DNA from: Reticulitermes lucifugus
Taxonomy: Eukaryota > Arthropoda > Insecta > Blattodea > Rhinotermitidae
Reading direction: 5' to 3'
NCBI GenBank assembly: GCA_026260175.1
Contig: JAKCWW010000797.1
Span: forward strand, 27,765 to 91,764
Length of the DNA: 64,000 bases
The notes under the pieces were generated by a model. The model saw only the letters and a program-made list of their open reading frames with translations. It did not search any database and was not told where the DNA came from. Of the stretch, positions 46,348-57,945 are shown one piece after another (the first letter of the stretch is position 1; each line of letters begins with the position of its first letter). Position numbers and translations under genes: made by a program.

Positions 46348-46390
46348 ATACGACGTTTCGGAAGTTGGTTCTGCTTCCGTTATCAGGCAA
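46348..46390 (-). other. Hammerhead-like core with strong stem II
   Basis: On the minus strand, CTGATAA (complement of 46380-46386) precedes a perfect GGAAG/CTTCC stem (46360-46364 with 46374-46378), followed by GAAAC (complement of 46355-46359) and GTCG. Only the core position where CUGANGA requires G (here A) departs from consensus. Confidence 0.4.
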
Positions 46391-46609
46391 AAATAGGCTG
46401 AAATAAATCCTATTATATTGCCTCTAGAATAAATATTGGCTCGATCTAATGGGTCACAAGACTATGGTTTATATTATTATCTATTTTACTGCACTTAACT
46501 GATTAAGGTCGCAGATCCATCTTTGAAGTGTGTATATCGGCCTGCGTGAGATAATTTACAATGTACAGCATATTATGTTATAATTATTTAATCATTCTTT
46601 TTCTTCCAA

Positions 46610-46848
46610 TTGCTCGACAGCCCCTTGGGGGCCTAGGCCGCCTCATTTTTCGAGACTTCACGATCACACTTTTTNNNNNNNNNNNNNNNNNNNNNNNNNN
46701 NNNNNNNNNNNNNNNNNNNNNNNNNNNNNNNNNNNNNNNNNNNNNNNNNNNNNNNNNNNNNNNNNNNNNNNNNNNNNNNNNNNNACAATCCTAGTAAGCA
46801 AGCGGCCGCAGACCCACGCCTTAGACCGCGCGGCCACTGGGATCGGCG
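46610..46848 (-). repeat. SINE family E interrupted by the assembly gap
   Basis: The left part (CGAGACTTCACGATCACACT) and right part (GCGGCCGCAGACCCACGCC...GCGCGGCCACTGG) match the two ends of the intact copy at 48127-48378. The gap therefore lies entirely inside the element. Confidence 0.85.
46675..46784. other. Assembly gap, 110 N
   Basis: By alignment to the 48-kb SINE E, about 135 bases are expected between the two flanking anchors, where 114 (four T plus 110 N) are present. The gap size is thus about right and probably an estimate. Confidence 0.98.
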
Positions 46849-47926
46849 TTTAATGATTCTAGCAAACGTTAACAGAACTACGTAAGTGGATACAGCTACA
46901 TATATGAATTACTAATCTAATAACATAGATAGCATAAGACTGATAATATTCACATCTACATGAAGTACGTAGCTAGATATTTAAGTACAATTTCGTATAC
47001 TCGTATGCCGCATATTAATTTCAAAACTATGGACATGGAGGCCCCAGATCGATCTCAGTGTAAATCCATGTGGGATTTATGGTGGACAGAGTGGCACTAG
47101 GACAAATTTATGTCCAGGTATTTCGGATTTTCCACGCCAGTGTCATTCCACCAATGTTTCATATTCTTATATCTTATGTCAGCTTTCGAAGCTATGTAAT
47201 CTTAGCAATTGCCAGCGTCATGAAATAAAACACTGAAACAGAAACACACATTTAAAACATCTTCAGCAACAACATAACAGCATCGATTGTAATGTCGTAT
47301 GTATAATAGCTTTAGTGAAAGCAGAAATACTGGAAAATTAATAAGATTGCTCGAATTGTGGATATTCCTCCACACAGCCGTGGAAATTGCTTTTCCTAGT
47401 AGGCTACAAAATTTATACTTACATAAATTTTAACTTTTTCTTCAAGACTGAATACCTTCTTTACTGTTACTTTTAAAGTCGTTACTTGTTTTGCGTAAAC
47501 TGGTTTCGTTAACACGGTGATAGAGAGACTCTCCACACAGTTCTAATATTGGCGAGGCATTGTTCTGGAATGGCAACGTTATTGCTCAAATATACACGAG
47601 TTGTGTTTGCGTTTTTATAACAAACACCTGAAAACACTCTTACATCCAAACAATTTCATTTTGTGTATTTTAGAACCAAGTGTGGCTTTCCATGGAATTT
47701 TATACAAAAAAAATTGATGAATTTATCAACATTTACACATCCACTTTGATGCCAACACGCTACATTCATAATCTTAGCAGTCCTTTAAGACTTCAATGCT
47801 GTGTTCTGTAAGTTGTGATAGGCTGTAGTAATGTAAAGGCAAGTAAAAGAATAACCGGCTAAATAAATTTTACCTCTTTTAGAAACAAGAGCTATAAAGT
47901 AAGTCCCTCTATAAGATTTCTATAAA
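46849..47926. other. Unannotated sequence
   Basis: AT-rich, nothing recognised. Confidence 0.4.
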
Positions 47927-48100
47927 ACCCCGCGGTCGAGCGGGTGACACTTCTGGTTCGTATTCGGGGTTTACCTCTCGAACCGGAGTTCTTTCCATCT
48001 CCACAATCAGGGTCGATATCGACAGTAACTCTGATTACAGAGACAGAGCGCCTGTCGGAAAATGTTTTCTGTTAGCTCTGGTTCGATACTGCCAATAGTC
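47927..48100 (+). repeat. Possible tRNA-headed SINE, unassigned
   Basis: CCCCGCGGTCGAGCGGGTGA (47927-47946) resembles a tRNA head, and CTGGTTCGTATTCGGGG a displaced box B. It lies head-out next to SINE E; no second copy in the window. Confidence 0.4.
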
Positions 48101-48126
48101 CGAGAGATTTTAGTGCATTCATCCTG

Positions 48127-48378
48127 GCACAACAGCTCCTAGTCGGCCAGGGCCTCCTCATTATCGAGGCTTCACGATCACACTCAGATACACCACACTC
48201 ACACAACACTAGGTAGGACTCGCTCTGGACGAGTGACCAGCCCGTCCTAGAAACCTCTACCTGACAACACACAACACTAAAAGAGACAGATATCCGTGCC
48301 TCCGGCGGGATTCGAACCCACAACCCCTGAAAGCGAGCGGCCGCAGACCCACACCTTAGACCGCGCGGCCACTGGATT
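48127..48378 (-). repeat. SINE family E, full copy
   Basis: The tRNA head is at the right. Box B (complement of GGATTCGAACC, 48308-48318) is perfect; box A (from TGGCCGCGCGGT) fits at 10 of 12 positions. The body has GGCCTCCTCATTATCGAGGC and GACCTCTACCTGACAACACA-type blocks shared with 63866-64000. Confidence 0.88.
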
Positions 48379-48879
48379 CCTACTTACGTACAGTAATCGT
48401 AGACTATTCATCAGACAGGATTAACGGAGGTTCCCTTACATGGTTTACCTCTATCGTCTAACACGCAGCCTAACGGCATGTCTAAACACTCGCACAGAAG
48501 CCTACGTATAAAAGTTAGCTATACGCTACGTCTAACGAAATTAATGTAGCACTCATTGTAACTCTCCTCTCTTACGTAAAATACCTGAATGCAAACAGGC
48601 ATCACTTTTTAAGCAGAATAACGACAAATCTCTCGTCTTCAGTGTGCAATACATATTTTTTTCTGTTCCGTGGGGGATGCTCCGTCTTGAAATGTGCTGC
48701 GCAACCCCCAGTGGTTAGTACAAAATATAGCAAAATTGTTTAAAGGAGATTGCTTTGCTAGGTAAAAATCCCTCTGTGAATTCGTAGTGTATTTTGTGTA
48801 TATGTTGCTTTTACAGAGGACAGGAATGCTTACTAAGAAATTCTATTCCCTTAGGACATTTGTGTATTTTATATGGGGG
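48379..48879. other. Unannotated sequence
   Basis: Nothing supported. Confidence 0.4.
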
Positions 48880-48900
48880 ATATATATATATATATATATA
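48880..48900. repeat. (TA)n microsatellite
   Basis: Ten perfect units. Confidence 0.95.
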
Positions 48901-48924
48901 CGAGAAGGCCTACTTTAGCTTCGT

Positions 48925-49160
48925 AGAACAGAACCTTTCTTATGAAGCGGATGACCTTTCTGATAGTAAAGAAATTTTCTGCCGTCCGTAGAAGCAGAAT
49001 ATTTGTTTACTGCTCTCAAAATCTCGCCACTGCACCCTAACCTGAACAAGCTAAATCCACTCCATCACTTCTCAAACAGTTTCTCTGCGATCAATTACAA
49101 TGTCACAATCAAATCTTTCTCTATATCTCCCAAGGTATGATTCTCTAATAAAATCTTGTA
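48925..49160 (-). repeat. Very decayed LINE3 3' end
   Basis: The series AGAACCTTTCTTATGAAG, AAAGAAATTTTCTGCC, CCTAACCTGAACAAGCTAAA, TCCACTCCATCACTTCTCAA follows the order of the 45-kb LINE3 copy. Low identity. Confidence 0.4.
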
Positions 49161-51003
49161 AGCATAGCTCCTAAAACTCTTGCAAAATATTACCCTACAC
49201 GCCCACATTACTTGAATATTTCAATCTAAAAATTCTTAATTAATTTGCACGTTGTAACGTTGTATCAGTCCTACAGTTACTTCTTATTTATTTCCACTTA
49301 TTATCTATATAAGTTTGTTTTCAAACATCCTCGTCTCTTGTACTGAGGGACAGAATTCCATACCCGTACAAAGCAAACACCATAATAGTTTTATATGGAC
49401 TGTTAATACATATTACACGTTGGTCAGGATAGTAAATTGCTAGTATGGGAGATCTCTGTGATATAGTGTAGGCGATATTAAGGACAAACTGTGCTGTCTT
49501 GTGGGTTATTACTTCCAGTGATAATATCTGTGTTATACATATCGTAGTTCGCCCGACATTAAGAAAGTTACTTCCAATGACACTCGTTACCCGTTCTACG
49601 TCTAGTACTTGAGTATTTGTCTCCTCACACAAGGCAATAATGTGGTTAGGTGAGTTACGTGGTAATTGTTGCAGCTAAAGCAAGACATAGTTTAATATTT
49701 AGGACGAAACTTTTGCATCTGTCGTAATACTCTAAGCCAGTTTTGTCGTAGAAGCCTTGCTCGTTAAATGTCACAGCTTTACTCACTGTTGCCCTATTTT
49801 CTGTCGTAACGGGTTGGATTTTTAGCTCACAGAGACTGAGACTTTTAGTTTGACTGTTGATACTAGTGAATTTGCTCAGTTATCACCAATTCTCTTTTAA
49901 ACTGTGACAGCCCTGGTCGATAATCGTAATAGCTTTCCTGATTTTTACCTGCTTTTCTCTCGTAAAGTACCTTTACAGTTCTATGTACTTGATATGTTCT
50001 ACAAAGGCTTAGTTTTCTCTGTGTTGGTACAGAGAATGGGGTAATGCTGCCTTTGAAAAATAAGTGAAAAATCGTTTAAAACGGCTATGTCAGTCTCGTT
50101 GATGCGTGGGGGTCGCAGTGAGGTCGTATGGCAAATTCTTAAAAATAAACAGAAAGGCACAACACTTTACAGATAACAGGACGCCATAAATACTTTAAAT
50201 AAAATAACATTTGTTAAGATCCAGATCTAAGTCTTAAAAAATTATAAATAAGATTATTCATTCCGGGACGATCTGATGTCTCATTTGTAATACCTTCTAA
50301 CCAGAAGCGTCTCCAGAAACACATGTTGGTAACACTGTCTTTATTAAACGCAAATGTGTTTATGTTAAGCTTGATCTTTCCGGAGCTGTTTTTCGTTTTA
50401 TGACAGAAAAGAATTTCGCACGAATATCTGCGGCCAGACACCTCTTATGTGACAAGAATAGAGAATAATTTTTCGAAATCGATGTACACGTACGTGGGTA
50501 CCAAAAATTTTCATTCTTGCGTCACTGGATTTTTCTTTTAGTTCCGATTCGGATTGCAGTTCCGTCAGTTCCAATTGTACATCTTCGTCCGCTTTATCAA
50601 CTTACAAATTATATGGTGCAGTAAACATAACAGATTTAATTTCACAAATCTTACAATGTTGAAATTGATTTTTTAATTCTCTTCTTAACAATACGGTATT
50701 TTCTGAGTAGCAACTGGACCGTAGATTTTACTCACTGAAACTAAATTATTTGCATGCTTCAAAATATATTACTTTCTTATATTTTATTTGCATTTCTCAG
50801 GGCTGAAGTTTTATCTGAAAAGCTTTTATACTGTCATACAATGATGTTATTAAATCCTCTCTACTTGCAGTTTCACATTTAACTCATTTATGTGTTTCGT
50901 AATATCAACTAAAATGCTAGAGCTCACTGTTATTTCGTATTTTTATGTCGCTTATATCTTGTTTCTTTTCCAAAAATATGGCAAATTCACTTAATTATCT
51001 TCT
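49161..51003. other. Unannotated sequence
   Basis: The largest featureless stretch of the right half. A 103-codon minus frame (49321-49632) is the only open frame of note and is not recognised. Confidence 0.4.
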
Positions 51004-51310
51004 AGGAGCAGAGTTCTTTTTGCGAAGTTAATCATTCCTTAGCTAGCCAAGAAATTTCCCTCATTTTATGAAACCCGGCGGTTCGTTACCGTGTACAAAG
51101 TCCTGCCACCCCTACCCTGAGCCAGCTGAATACAATCCTCGTCGTCTAATCCTATCTCGTTATGATCGACTTTATTTTAATCCATCTGCTCCTAGGGCTT
51201 CCATGTGGCCTCTTTCCTTCAGACGTGCTCACTTGTACCACGGTACGTGTCATATTCACCATCCGTACCATCCTCCTTCTTTTGATAATCCGAAATGTAT
51301 GGCAGGTATT
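51004..51310 (-). pseudogene. LINE3 3' end, decayed
   Basis: GAGCAGAGTTCTTTTTGCGA, AGCTAGCCAAGAAATTTCCC, then a body aligned with the 45-kb copy. The minus-strand remnant reads CIQLAQGRGG in place of [11 protein letters not shown]. No tail repeat or TSD found. Confidence 0.75.
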
Positions 51311-51811
51311 TGGTGAACTACAACGAAGTGAACTTAAAAAGTAATTTGCAGCAAATAATAACTAAATATTAACTATCAATTATTCACGTGAGCACAGACA
51401 CACCACAGCACTTCTAACTCTAGATTACCCGCAAGTTGTAACTCTCCTGCACAGTCTTTCTTTCTCTCGCAACATAAAATTCATCTGCCGAAGCCTCGGA
51501 ATAGTCGCGCAGCCAGCATGTGTTACGTGGTTTTTGGTCACATATAAGAATATAGTTTTTCCCAACAATATCGTAACTGATTTTACGTTCTCATTCTAGC
51601 CAACGCGTCTAGTTTAAGTTTAATCTTTTTGGGCCTCATTTACTATTTATTTTGAAACGTTTCGTGGGCTGCCAAAAAATTCAAACTGGCCACGTGCGTT
51701 TTGCGGCTCTACAGTTTGATCTGTCTGATTCTGGATTACTCCGCCATACCGTTTTAACGCTGTTGATATAACAGACAGTCTGCTTAGAAGTCTGACAAGT
51801 CATACTAGCCT
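51311..51811. other. Unannotated sequence
   Basis: Nothing supported. Confidence 0.4.
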
Positions 51812-52425
51812 ACGAAGGTCGGTACGAAAGCAATGCCTCCTTACTTTTTCTCAGAAACTATAATTACAATTATAATGATATTTACATATATCATGGTTTT
51901 ATTTTTACAAATTTGAGGCTATTTTTTTCACAAAGTCTCCTTCATTATCGACACACTTTATCCACCTTTGCGTGAGACGCTGTATGCCGGTCGCGTGAAA
52001 CTCTTTGCTGAAGCGTCGCAGCTGTTCACGCACGCTGTGTTTCAGCACGTCGTCGTCCGCAAAACGACGACCTCGGAGTGCATCCTTCAGCGGGCCAGAA
52101 AGATGGAAGTCGGAGGGTGTTAATTCCGGACTGTAGGGAGGAAGAAGGAGAACAGGCCACCCCAGTGTTGCAGTTGCCTCCCTTGAGCACAGACTGGTGT
52201 GCGGTGTGGCGTTGTCACGCAGGACTCGGTTCATCTTCCTCTTTGGCCGAAACCTTCGAATTCGTTGTTTTAACTTTCTTAGTGCCTGCACATGTCGCTC
52301 TGAATTGATTGTGGCACCTCTCTTCCAGAATTACACTAATAAGATTCCTTCACTGTCACGGAAGACGCTAGACTTGGCTTTACCCACAGAAGTCAACACC
52401 TTGAATTTGTTCTCCCTTAATCTTT
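51812..52425 (-). pseudogene. mariner (DD34D) transposase, C-terminal part
   Basis: A cut-and-paste DNA transposase fragment that once catalysed TA-targeted transposition. On the minus strand a single frame runs from about 52416 to 51905: NKFKVLTSVGKAKSSVFRD, then an in-frame TAA at 52331-52333 where relatives have D in ILLVDF, then GATINSERHVQALRKLKQ. The catalytic D of RDNATPH and the D of YSPELTPSDFH are both present with exactly 34 residues between them, which defines mariner DD34D. The conserved C-terminus CVDNEGDFVKK closes the frame. Beyond it, GGTCGGTACGAAAG at about 51818-51831 is the expected terminal inverted repeat next to TA. The 5' half, including the helix-turn-helix domain and the first catalytic D, is missing where a SINE A begins at about 52427. 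Confidence 0.93.
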
Positions 52426-52426
52426 A

Positions 52427-52610
52427 CGGCCGACTCAGCCTCTAACAGAAATGAGTACCAGGGATATCTCCTGCGGGTAAAGGCGGCCGGTGCGTCAGGC
52501 TAACAGCTTTACCACCTTCATGTGCCGATTGTCTAGAAATTTTGGTAACCTCAACCTGCTGGAACCCTAAGGGCCTGTCTAGACCTGTAATGGGATAGCT
52601 TTACCTTGCT
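52427..52610 (+). repeat. SINE family A, 5'-truncated
   Basis: Starts at CGACTCAGCCTCTAACAGAA, deep inside the A body, and continues through CATGTGCCGATTGTCTAGAA to the 3' end TGGGATAGCTTTACCTT. It abuts the truncated mariner. Confidence 0.9.
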
Positions 52611-53774
52611 ACTTACGTAATTCTACAAAAGAGGAATGTTTGGCTGTTATGGTGTTTTAGCTATCTACGTGAGAATTAAAATGACACTAAAACAAAAATG
52701 ATTTTAATATATTCAGCATAGGCACATGTTTACTTTTTGAAAGCATCTCATAATATACTTTTTTTTTAAAAGTAATGCTGTTTTGCTTTCAGACATTGTC
52801 CGTAGTGATTTGCAGACTATCACAAATTCCTACCTACTATTTGCAGAATGTCCATCTACCATTTTTTCCAGAGTCGGAGAGTTCTGAACGCCCTCCGTAG
52901 ACAAACCTTCTTGCTGTTAATGAAGACCTATCACTTCAGTACCTTTTTATATTCACAAATTTTAGAGTACATGCTTTTGGTTTCATTTCACGCTTGTGGG
53001 TGCCGGTTTTAAATTAAACCTCGGAGAAGAGAGAGAAAATAAATCAATATAAAACACAATGTGTAAGATGAACTTTTTTCGGTTATTTAAATTTCCGAGT
53101 AAATGTACTCATGAAAGGGGGAAATTTTATGTATCGAATTTCCGATCTGTTATAATTAATAACTTTCATATACTGCTTTCACGTGCCTTGGAGGTAAATA
53201 AAGAGTAAATACAATTACGTCAGCCAATTTTGCTTGTGTTTTGGAAGCTTTGGTGCCTTCCATTGATTTACAGGACGAACATTATGAAGAATAAAAAGTG
53301 TTAAAATAGTTGAAGCCAGTAGTCGATCTGCAAAACTAATCTAGTTTAAATCTGTCGCCCGCTTGTCTGCATTTCAGACATCCATTAGCACGTTGCCTAG
53401 GGGAAAAGAATATAGACGCAATTAAATGGCCGTGTACCTCTTCATCCCTTGATTCTTTGGTTCTTTATACGTACACAGGATGAATGTGATTGGAGGAATG
53501 TAAAGGAGGGCCTAATCCTCGAATGAAGAAGATAGAGAAATCTGTGCTCGCTACTGATGCATTTGAAAGGTTTTCTTTTTTCTCCTTTTTTATTTGCCTT
53601 CATATTTATCACACCCTGCTTTTCATAACTAAAAATAATTTCACTCTGCCATTACGGGCATTCACATAGGTATCTGTGTACAGGTCTGTAAGATCTATGA
53701 CTCTGCACCCTGATCCTTGGAGGCGTTCGCTATAGTTTTGTCTGTTTCCTTGATCGTAATTACATGTTTAATTA
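52611..53774. other. Unannotated sequence
   Basis: Nothing supported. Confidence 0.4.
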
Positions 53775-54132
53775 TGTTGTCCTATTATTACTTTAAATTC
53801 AACTTCTGTTGTCCTGTAGTTACTTTAAAGTAAACTTCTCTTCTTCTCTTGTTACTTTAAAGCCAACTTATGTTATCCATTATCGCTTTAAAATCAAATT
53901 CTGTTGCTCCGTTTTTACTTTAAAGTCAAATTATGTTATCCATTATTGCTTTAAAATCAAATTCTGTTGCTCCGTTGTTACTTTAAAATCAACTTATGTT
54001 ATCCATTATTGCTTTAAAATCAAATTCTGTTGCTCCGTTGTTACTTTAAAGTCAACTTATGTTATCCATTATCGCTTTAAAATCAAATTCTGTTGCTCCG
54101 TTTTTACTTTAAAGTCAACTTATATTGTCTTA
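53775..54132. repeat. 63-bp tandem array (two alternating half-units)
   Basis: About eleven half-units of 31-32 bp alternate between TTGCTCCGTTGTTACTTTAA... and TTATCCATTATCGCTTTAAA... types. The central copies are almost identical. Because 63 is divisible by three, one + frame stays open (53809-54210) as a 21-residue repeat containing TLKSTYVIHY and FKIKFCC. This is expected from the period and is not evidence of a gene. Confidence 0.93.
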
Positions 54133-54133
54133 T

Positions 54134-54240
54134 TATTAGATCTGCGCTCTTTTGGGATTTTAAGCAGCGTCGAAGGTAATTTCGTACCGATGTTTCGGGA
54201 CAACCTATAGGTCCCATCTTCAAGGGTCAAGCAGTCCAGT
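54134..54240 (-). repeat. Family G copy with hammerhead-like core
   Basis: AGATCTGCGCTC at the left end is followed by TTTAAGCAGCGTCGAAGG. On the minus strand, TTGAAGA (complement of 54217-54223), a GGGAC/GTCCC stem and GAAAC (complement of 54192-54196) follow in order. The flanking ACC and GGT could pair as stem I. Confidence 0.65.
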
Positions 54241-54517
54241 CACCCTGCATCTTAACACACGGAGGTCAAATTTTAGAGAAGTGCGAAAATACCTTGCTAA
54301 TTATAAGGTTCGCCTTACCACTTGTAGCGTCTTATAAGGCGGAAAATACGGTATTTATTTTATTGAAATGTGTTTTCAGAGATCCAGTTTATTGAATTAT
54401 TGGCGATTCGTTAATAATAAACGGGGAAGGATGTACTCGTAAAAGGAAGCTTCCATGGCCAAATTTTATTTATCCTAGCATTTTCCTATTTTTCGCTGAG
54501 AATGACCCTAGGAACCC

Positions 54518-54602
54518 GCAGTTATTATGACCGTTTACCGGAATGGGATTTGAACCCGAGGTCTCCCGAATACGAAGTTGATGTGCTACTAGTTGGACGA
54601 CG
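54518..54602 (-). repeat. tRNA-headed SINE fragment, unassigned
   Basis: On the minus strand, box B GGTTCAAATCC (complement of about 54548-54558) is perfect and a box A-like head lies to its right (54585-54600). Confidence 0.5.
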
Positions 54603-55377
54603 AATTCTGGTTAATGCGACTAGGATGGTCGGGAATGGCGAGTGTGTATGGACTACGAGGAGGTAGTTGTGGCCCAGAATGTCTAACGGCCTCACTCAGG
54701 ATAGCCTGTAATTGCATCGAGATTCTAACTAATATTTTCTCCAGATTTAAGTCCTGATCTTATCTTATTATCATGCTGCTCTGCGACGATTCTAGAAATG
54801 GAGTTGTTGAAGCTGAAGTAAGCACACAAAAACTTGGTTTATGCTGCTAGGTGGTTCGATTACACGCCAGCTTGAACATTGTATAAGCAAATAGTCAGAG
54901 CGGCTTTACGCAAATACACATTCAGTAAGGATCAATACAAGAAGGGCTGAATACTAATATGTGTAAACGAAAAGCAAATACATTGGATCACCGCGCTTCC
55001 TTCTGACCTTACATAAAAAAGCTCAATTTGTTACTTTCACACCACCTGCTTAATAACAAGATTTCTAGCAAGTCTTTCTCATTTCTAAAGTGGAGTTGAG
55101 ACTGTCTTGCTTTGGAATCTGAAGTGAGGAATTTGCTGGAATTTCCTACAGGATTTTCAATTACTGGGAGACCAGCTACAGAACGTTGTCTTAAAATGCA
55201 TCTGACAGATCAGAATGCCGGTTGGGCAGAACCAATAGAGGGGTGTCCAATTTCTTATCGATCTTAAGAATGAATTTAATCTAAACAATATACAAATTTT
55301 AATTTATATCATAGAAGAAACATCGCTTATGTATTACAAAAGTCAACGCGTTAATGCTGTTCAGGGAAATAAAATTA
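54603..55377. other. Unannotated sequence
   Basis: Nothing supported. Confidence 0.4.
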
Positions 55378-56237
55378 ACCCCCGGTATAGCGCCACTAAC
55401 ACTTCAGAGTCCATGAAATTCTGAGAAAAGAAATTCCTTATTATTTTAATATTGGGTACCCCCGATATAGCGCCAACGCCGCTAAACGCCATCCGCCAAA
55501 GACTTTGCCTATAAGCATTAAGTACTGTCCGATATATAGCGTCATGTTGGAAGACACTGATCTCATAATCCCGGCTTCTATTTCTCTCCTCTTTGAGCCG
55601 CTTTCTCAGCCCCGCAAGTTTCCAGTAACCAATCCTAGACTGTTTACACGACGGTCGGCAGAATTTCAATATTATTGTTTACGGGGCGATAATGCAACAG
55701 ATAAGTCACGGTCAGATGAACGCCACATTAACAGCACAGTCTTCTGAAGTCCTAATCCTACTTATAGTACTGAATTAAGGTGAAAAGAGAAGTATTAAGA
55801 AGGAAGATATCTGTGCTTATACATGCCAATTTCTTGCAGCTTTTCTACAGAATATAGCCTACCATATTTCCTTATTATGGGACAAACCCGTCAGTCGACA
55901 CTCTATTAGTGATACATTCAGAAGAATAAGTGGAACAATCTAGCAAATGCCAATATAAAAAAAAATGAATGAAGCATTGGGTAGTGCAGTTAAATATCAC
56001 AAATGGTACAGTAACAGATGAGGTTAGTAAGAATAGGGCAAAAATTATTTGCAAGTAGGCCTACTGTAGGCTGCTGCTGTAGTAAGTGTTGTAATATGTT
56101 CTAATCTCGTAATTAACAACTTTTATCGCTTTAAGTATCTTTTACGTGTTTAAAAGTTTCAGTATTTCGGTTTACCGCCACGATATACCGCCTCAACGTG
56201 CGCTGAACAGACGATGGTGCTATATCGGGAGTGACTG
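55378..56237. mobile_element. TIR element (Tc1/mariner/pogo-like), 780-860 bp
   Basis: CCCCCGATATAGCGCCAACG (55459-55478) matches the reverse complement of the right end (ATGGTGCTATATCGGGAG to 56237) at about 17 of 20 positions. The right end is followed by TA and the left preceded by TA. A second left-type terminus CCCCCGGTATAGCGCCAC lies at 55379-55396, so the left end is duplicated. The interior (minus frame 55361-55669) has no recognisable transposase. Confidence 0.55.
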
Positions 56238-56534
56238 TAATCTGGTTGCAATAACATACGAAACGAATAAATACAGCCTGTGGACTACACCTACAGTTTC
56301 TTAATGCCAAAGCAAGTGGTGCAAGTTGTTACCACTCTTTTTTAAAGAAATAAGCTTTGAGCGCATGATTATTGTAAGCCTCTGCAATACAAATCTCACA
56401 ACTACGTACGCTTTGCGGCGATCTGTCTTTCGTCCACGTCAGTAACTAACATAATTTTAGAATTTTTATTGATTTTGTTACAAAGTCGAATAAAGGTCTC
56501 CTAAGTTTTATACTTTTAGACCGTTTCATGGAAG

Positions 56535-56663
56535 GTATTTAGGTAGCATTAAGAATTTTATGTTTAAAAGAGTGAATGTATTTATGTAGCATTAAGAATT
56601 TTATGTTTAAAAGAGTGAATGTATTTATGTAGCATTAAGAATTTTATGTCTAAAAGTATAAAT
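56535..56663. repeat. 43-bp tandem repeat, three copies
   Basis: Copies begin at 56535, 56578 and 56621 (GTATTTATGTAGCATTAAGA...). Copies 1 and 2 differ at one base; copy 3 decays at its right end. Confidence 0.95.
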
Positions 56664-57794
56664 ATAATTTAAGTTTCCGATTGTTTCATATGCAGAATTA
56701 AAAGGAACTTTTACAATAGTTATAATAGTATTAGAGAATGAAATATTGAATTGAGACATTAGGCTGTCCCATGCTTTATTAAATAGTTGTCTTTAAAAAG
56801 TAATTTGCCTTAAATACGCCTACAATAATGATGCTGTATAATAACATTTTTTATCAACACGAATATAATACAATCGTTAGAGATTAGAAATTTAATATTA
56901 ATATTTACAGTTAAAGGTTGCATAAATTAACCTCATTAAAGATAAATATTTCAGAAAAGAAATGAAAATGCAATCATTACAAATAAAAACGTTAGGCATA
57001 AAATTGTCCGAACCATTTGGATACAATGGCAAGAAAGACTTAAAAGTATGTGAGGTCGGAATAGGCTTGATTTTCTGCAGCACGAAGTTAAGAATGGTAG
57101 AAGCAAATAGACACCAATACCAGTGAGGTGTGTGAAATGATCCGGAACGCGCTGGGAAGGAATAGAGCTCACTTTGCGTTATTGTCTGCTGTTACAGTTA
57201 ATTAAACCGACATTTGTATCTTTAATTTGTTTAACTTGCACATTGCTTCTTTACGCGAGAGAGAAGTAAGGCTAAGTGACTTTCTTCAGGTCTTTTCAGA
57301 AACAAATACCAGGGACAATATAGTTGTGTTGACGGCACTTTACTCTTTTTATTTTATGGCTTAAGTGCGCTAGAAATCTGCACACATCCTTTTGGAAAGG
57401 ACAAAACTTTGCCTCAGATTTGTGGTTAATTTCGTTCAAGATATTTCCACCACATTAAAAAGTACGAGACCCGCTTCATTCAAATTAAATTTCTGACTTG
57501 TTCCGCAGTTAAGGCTTTTAATTCCCGTTCACTGTCTTCTAGTGTTTTAAAACCAACTTGGATACAGTACCGATATATGCGCTAACGTATAATTCTAAAC
57601 AGAAGAACCTACGTAGACAAGTAGCATATTCAGTCTTCCATCATGTGATACACAGCAGCGCTAAGACAACAAGTAATGCAAGCATTATTTTGGTTCAAAG
57701 CGGCCATGGAGAGATTTTCTCGTGGAAAGCGAATCTTGTAGGTAATTGTGGTCCTATTCATTTTAGAGTATTTAGCGGCGATGTCATTATCTCG
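56664..57794. other. Unannotated AT-rich sequence
   Basis: Nothing supported. Confidence 0.4.
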
Positions 57795-57945
57795 ATTACA
57801 TAACGTCGGTGGTAGATGAATGAATATGAGAATGGAGCTCTGGCCCAATGATAATGAGCGGTAAAACACAAGTACTCTGAAGCAAACCTCTCCCAGTGGC
57901 ACTTCGCTTGCCACATGCCTCGCATGGACTGGTGGTACAATGAGT
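57795..57945 (-). repeat. SINE family B, 3' part
   Basis: GTCGGTGGTAGATGAATGAA, GTACTCTGAAGCAAACCTCT and CCCAGTGGCACTTCG match other B copies; the tRNA head at the right has decayed. Confidence 0.7.
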
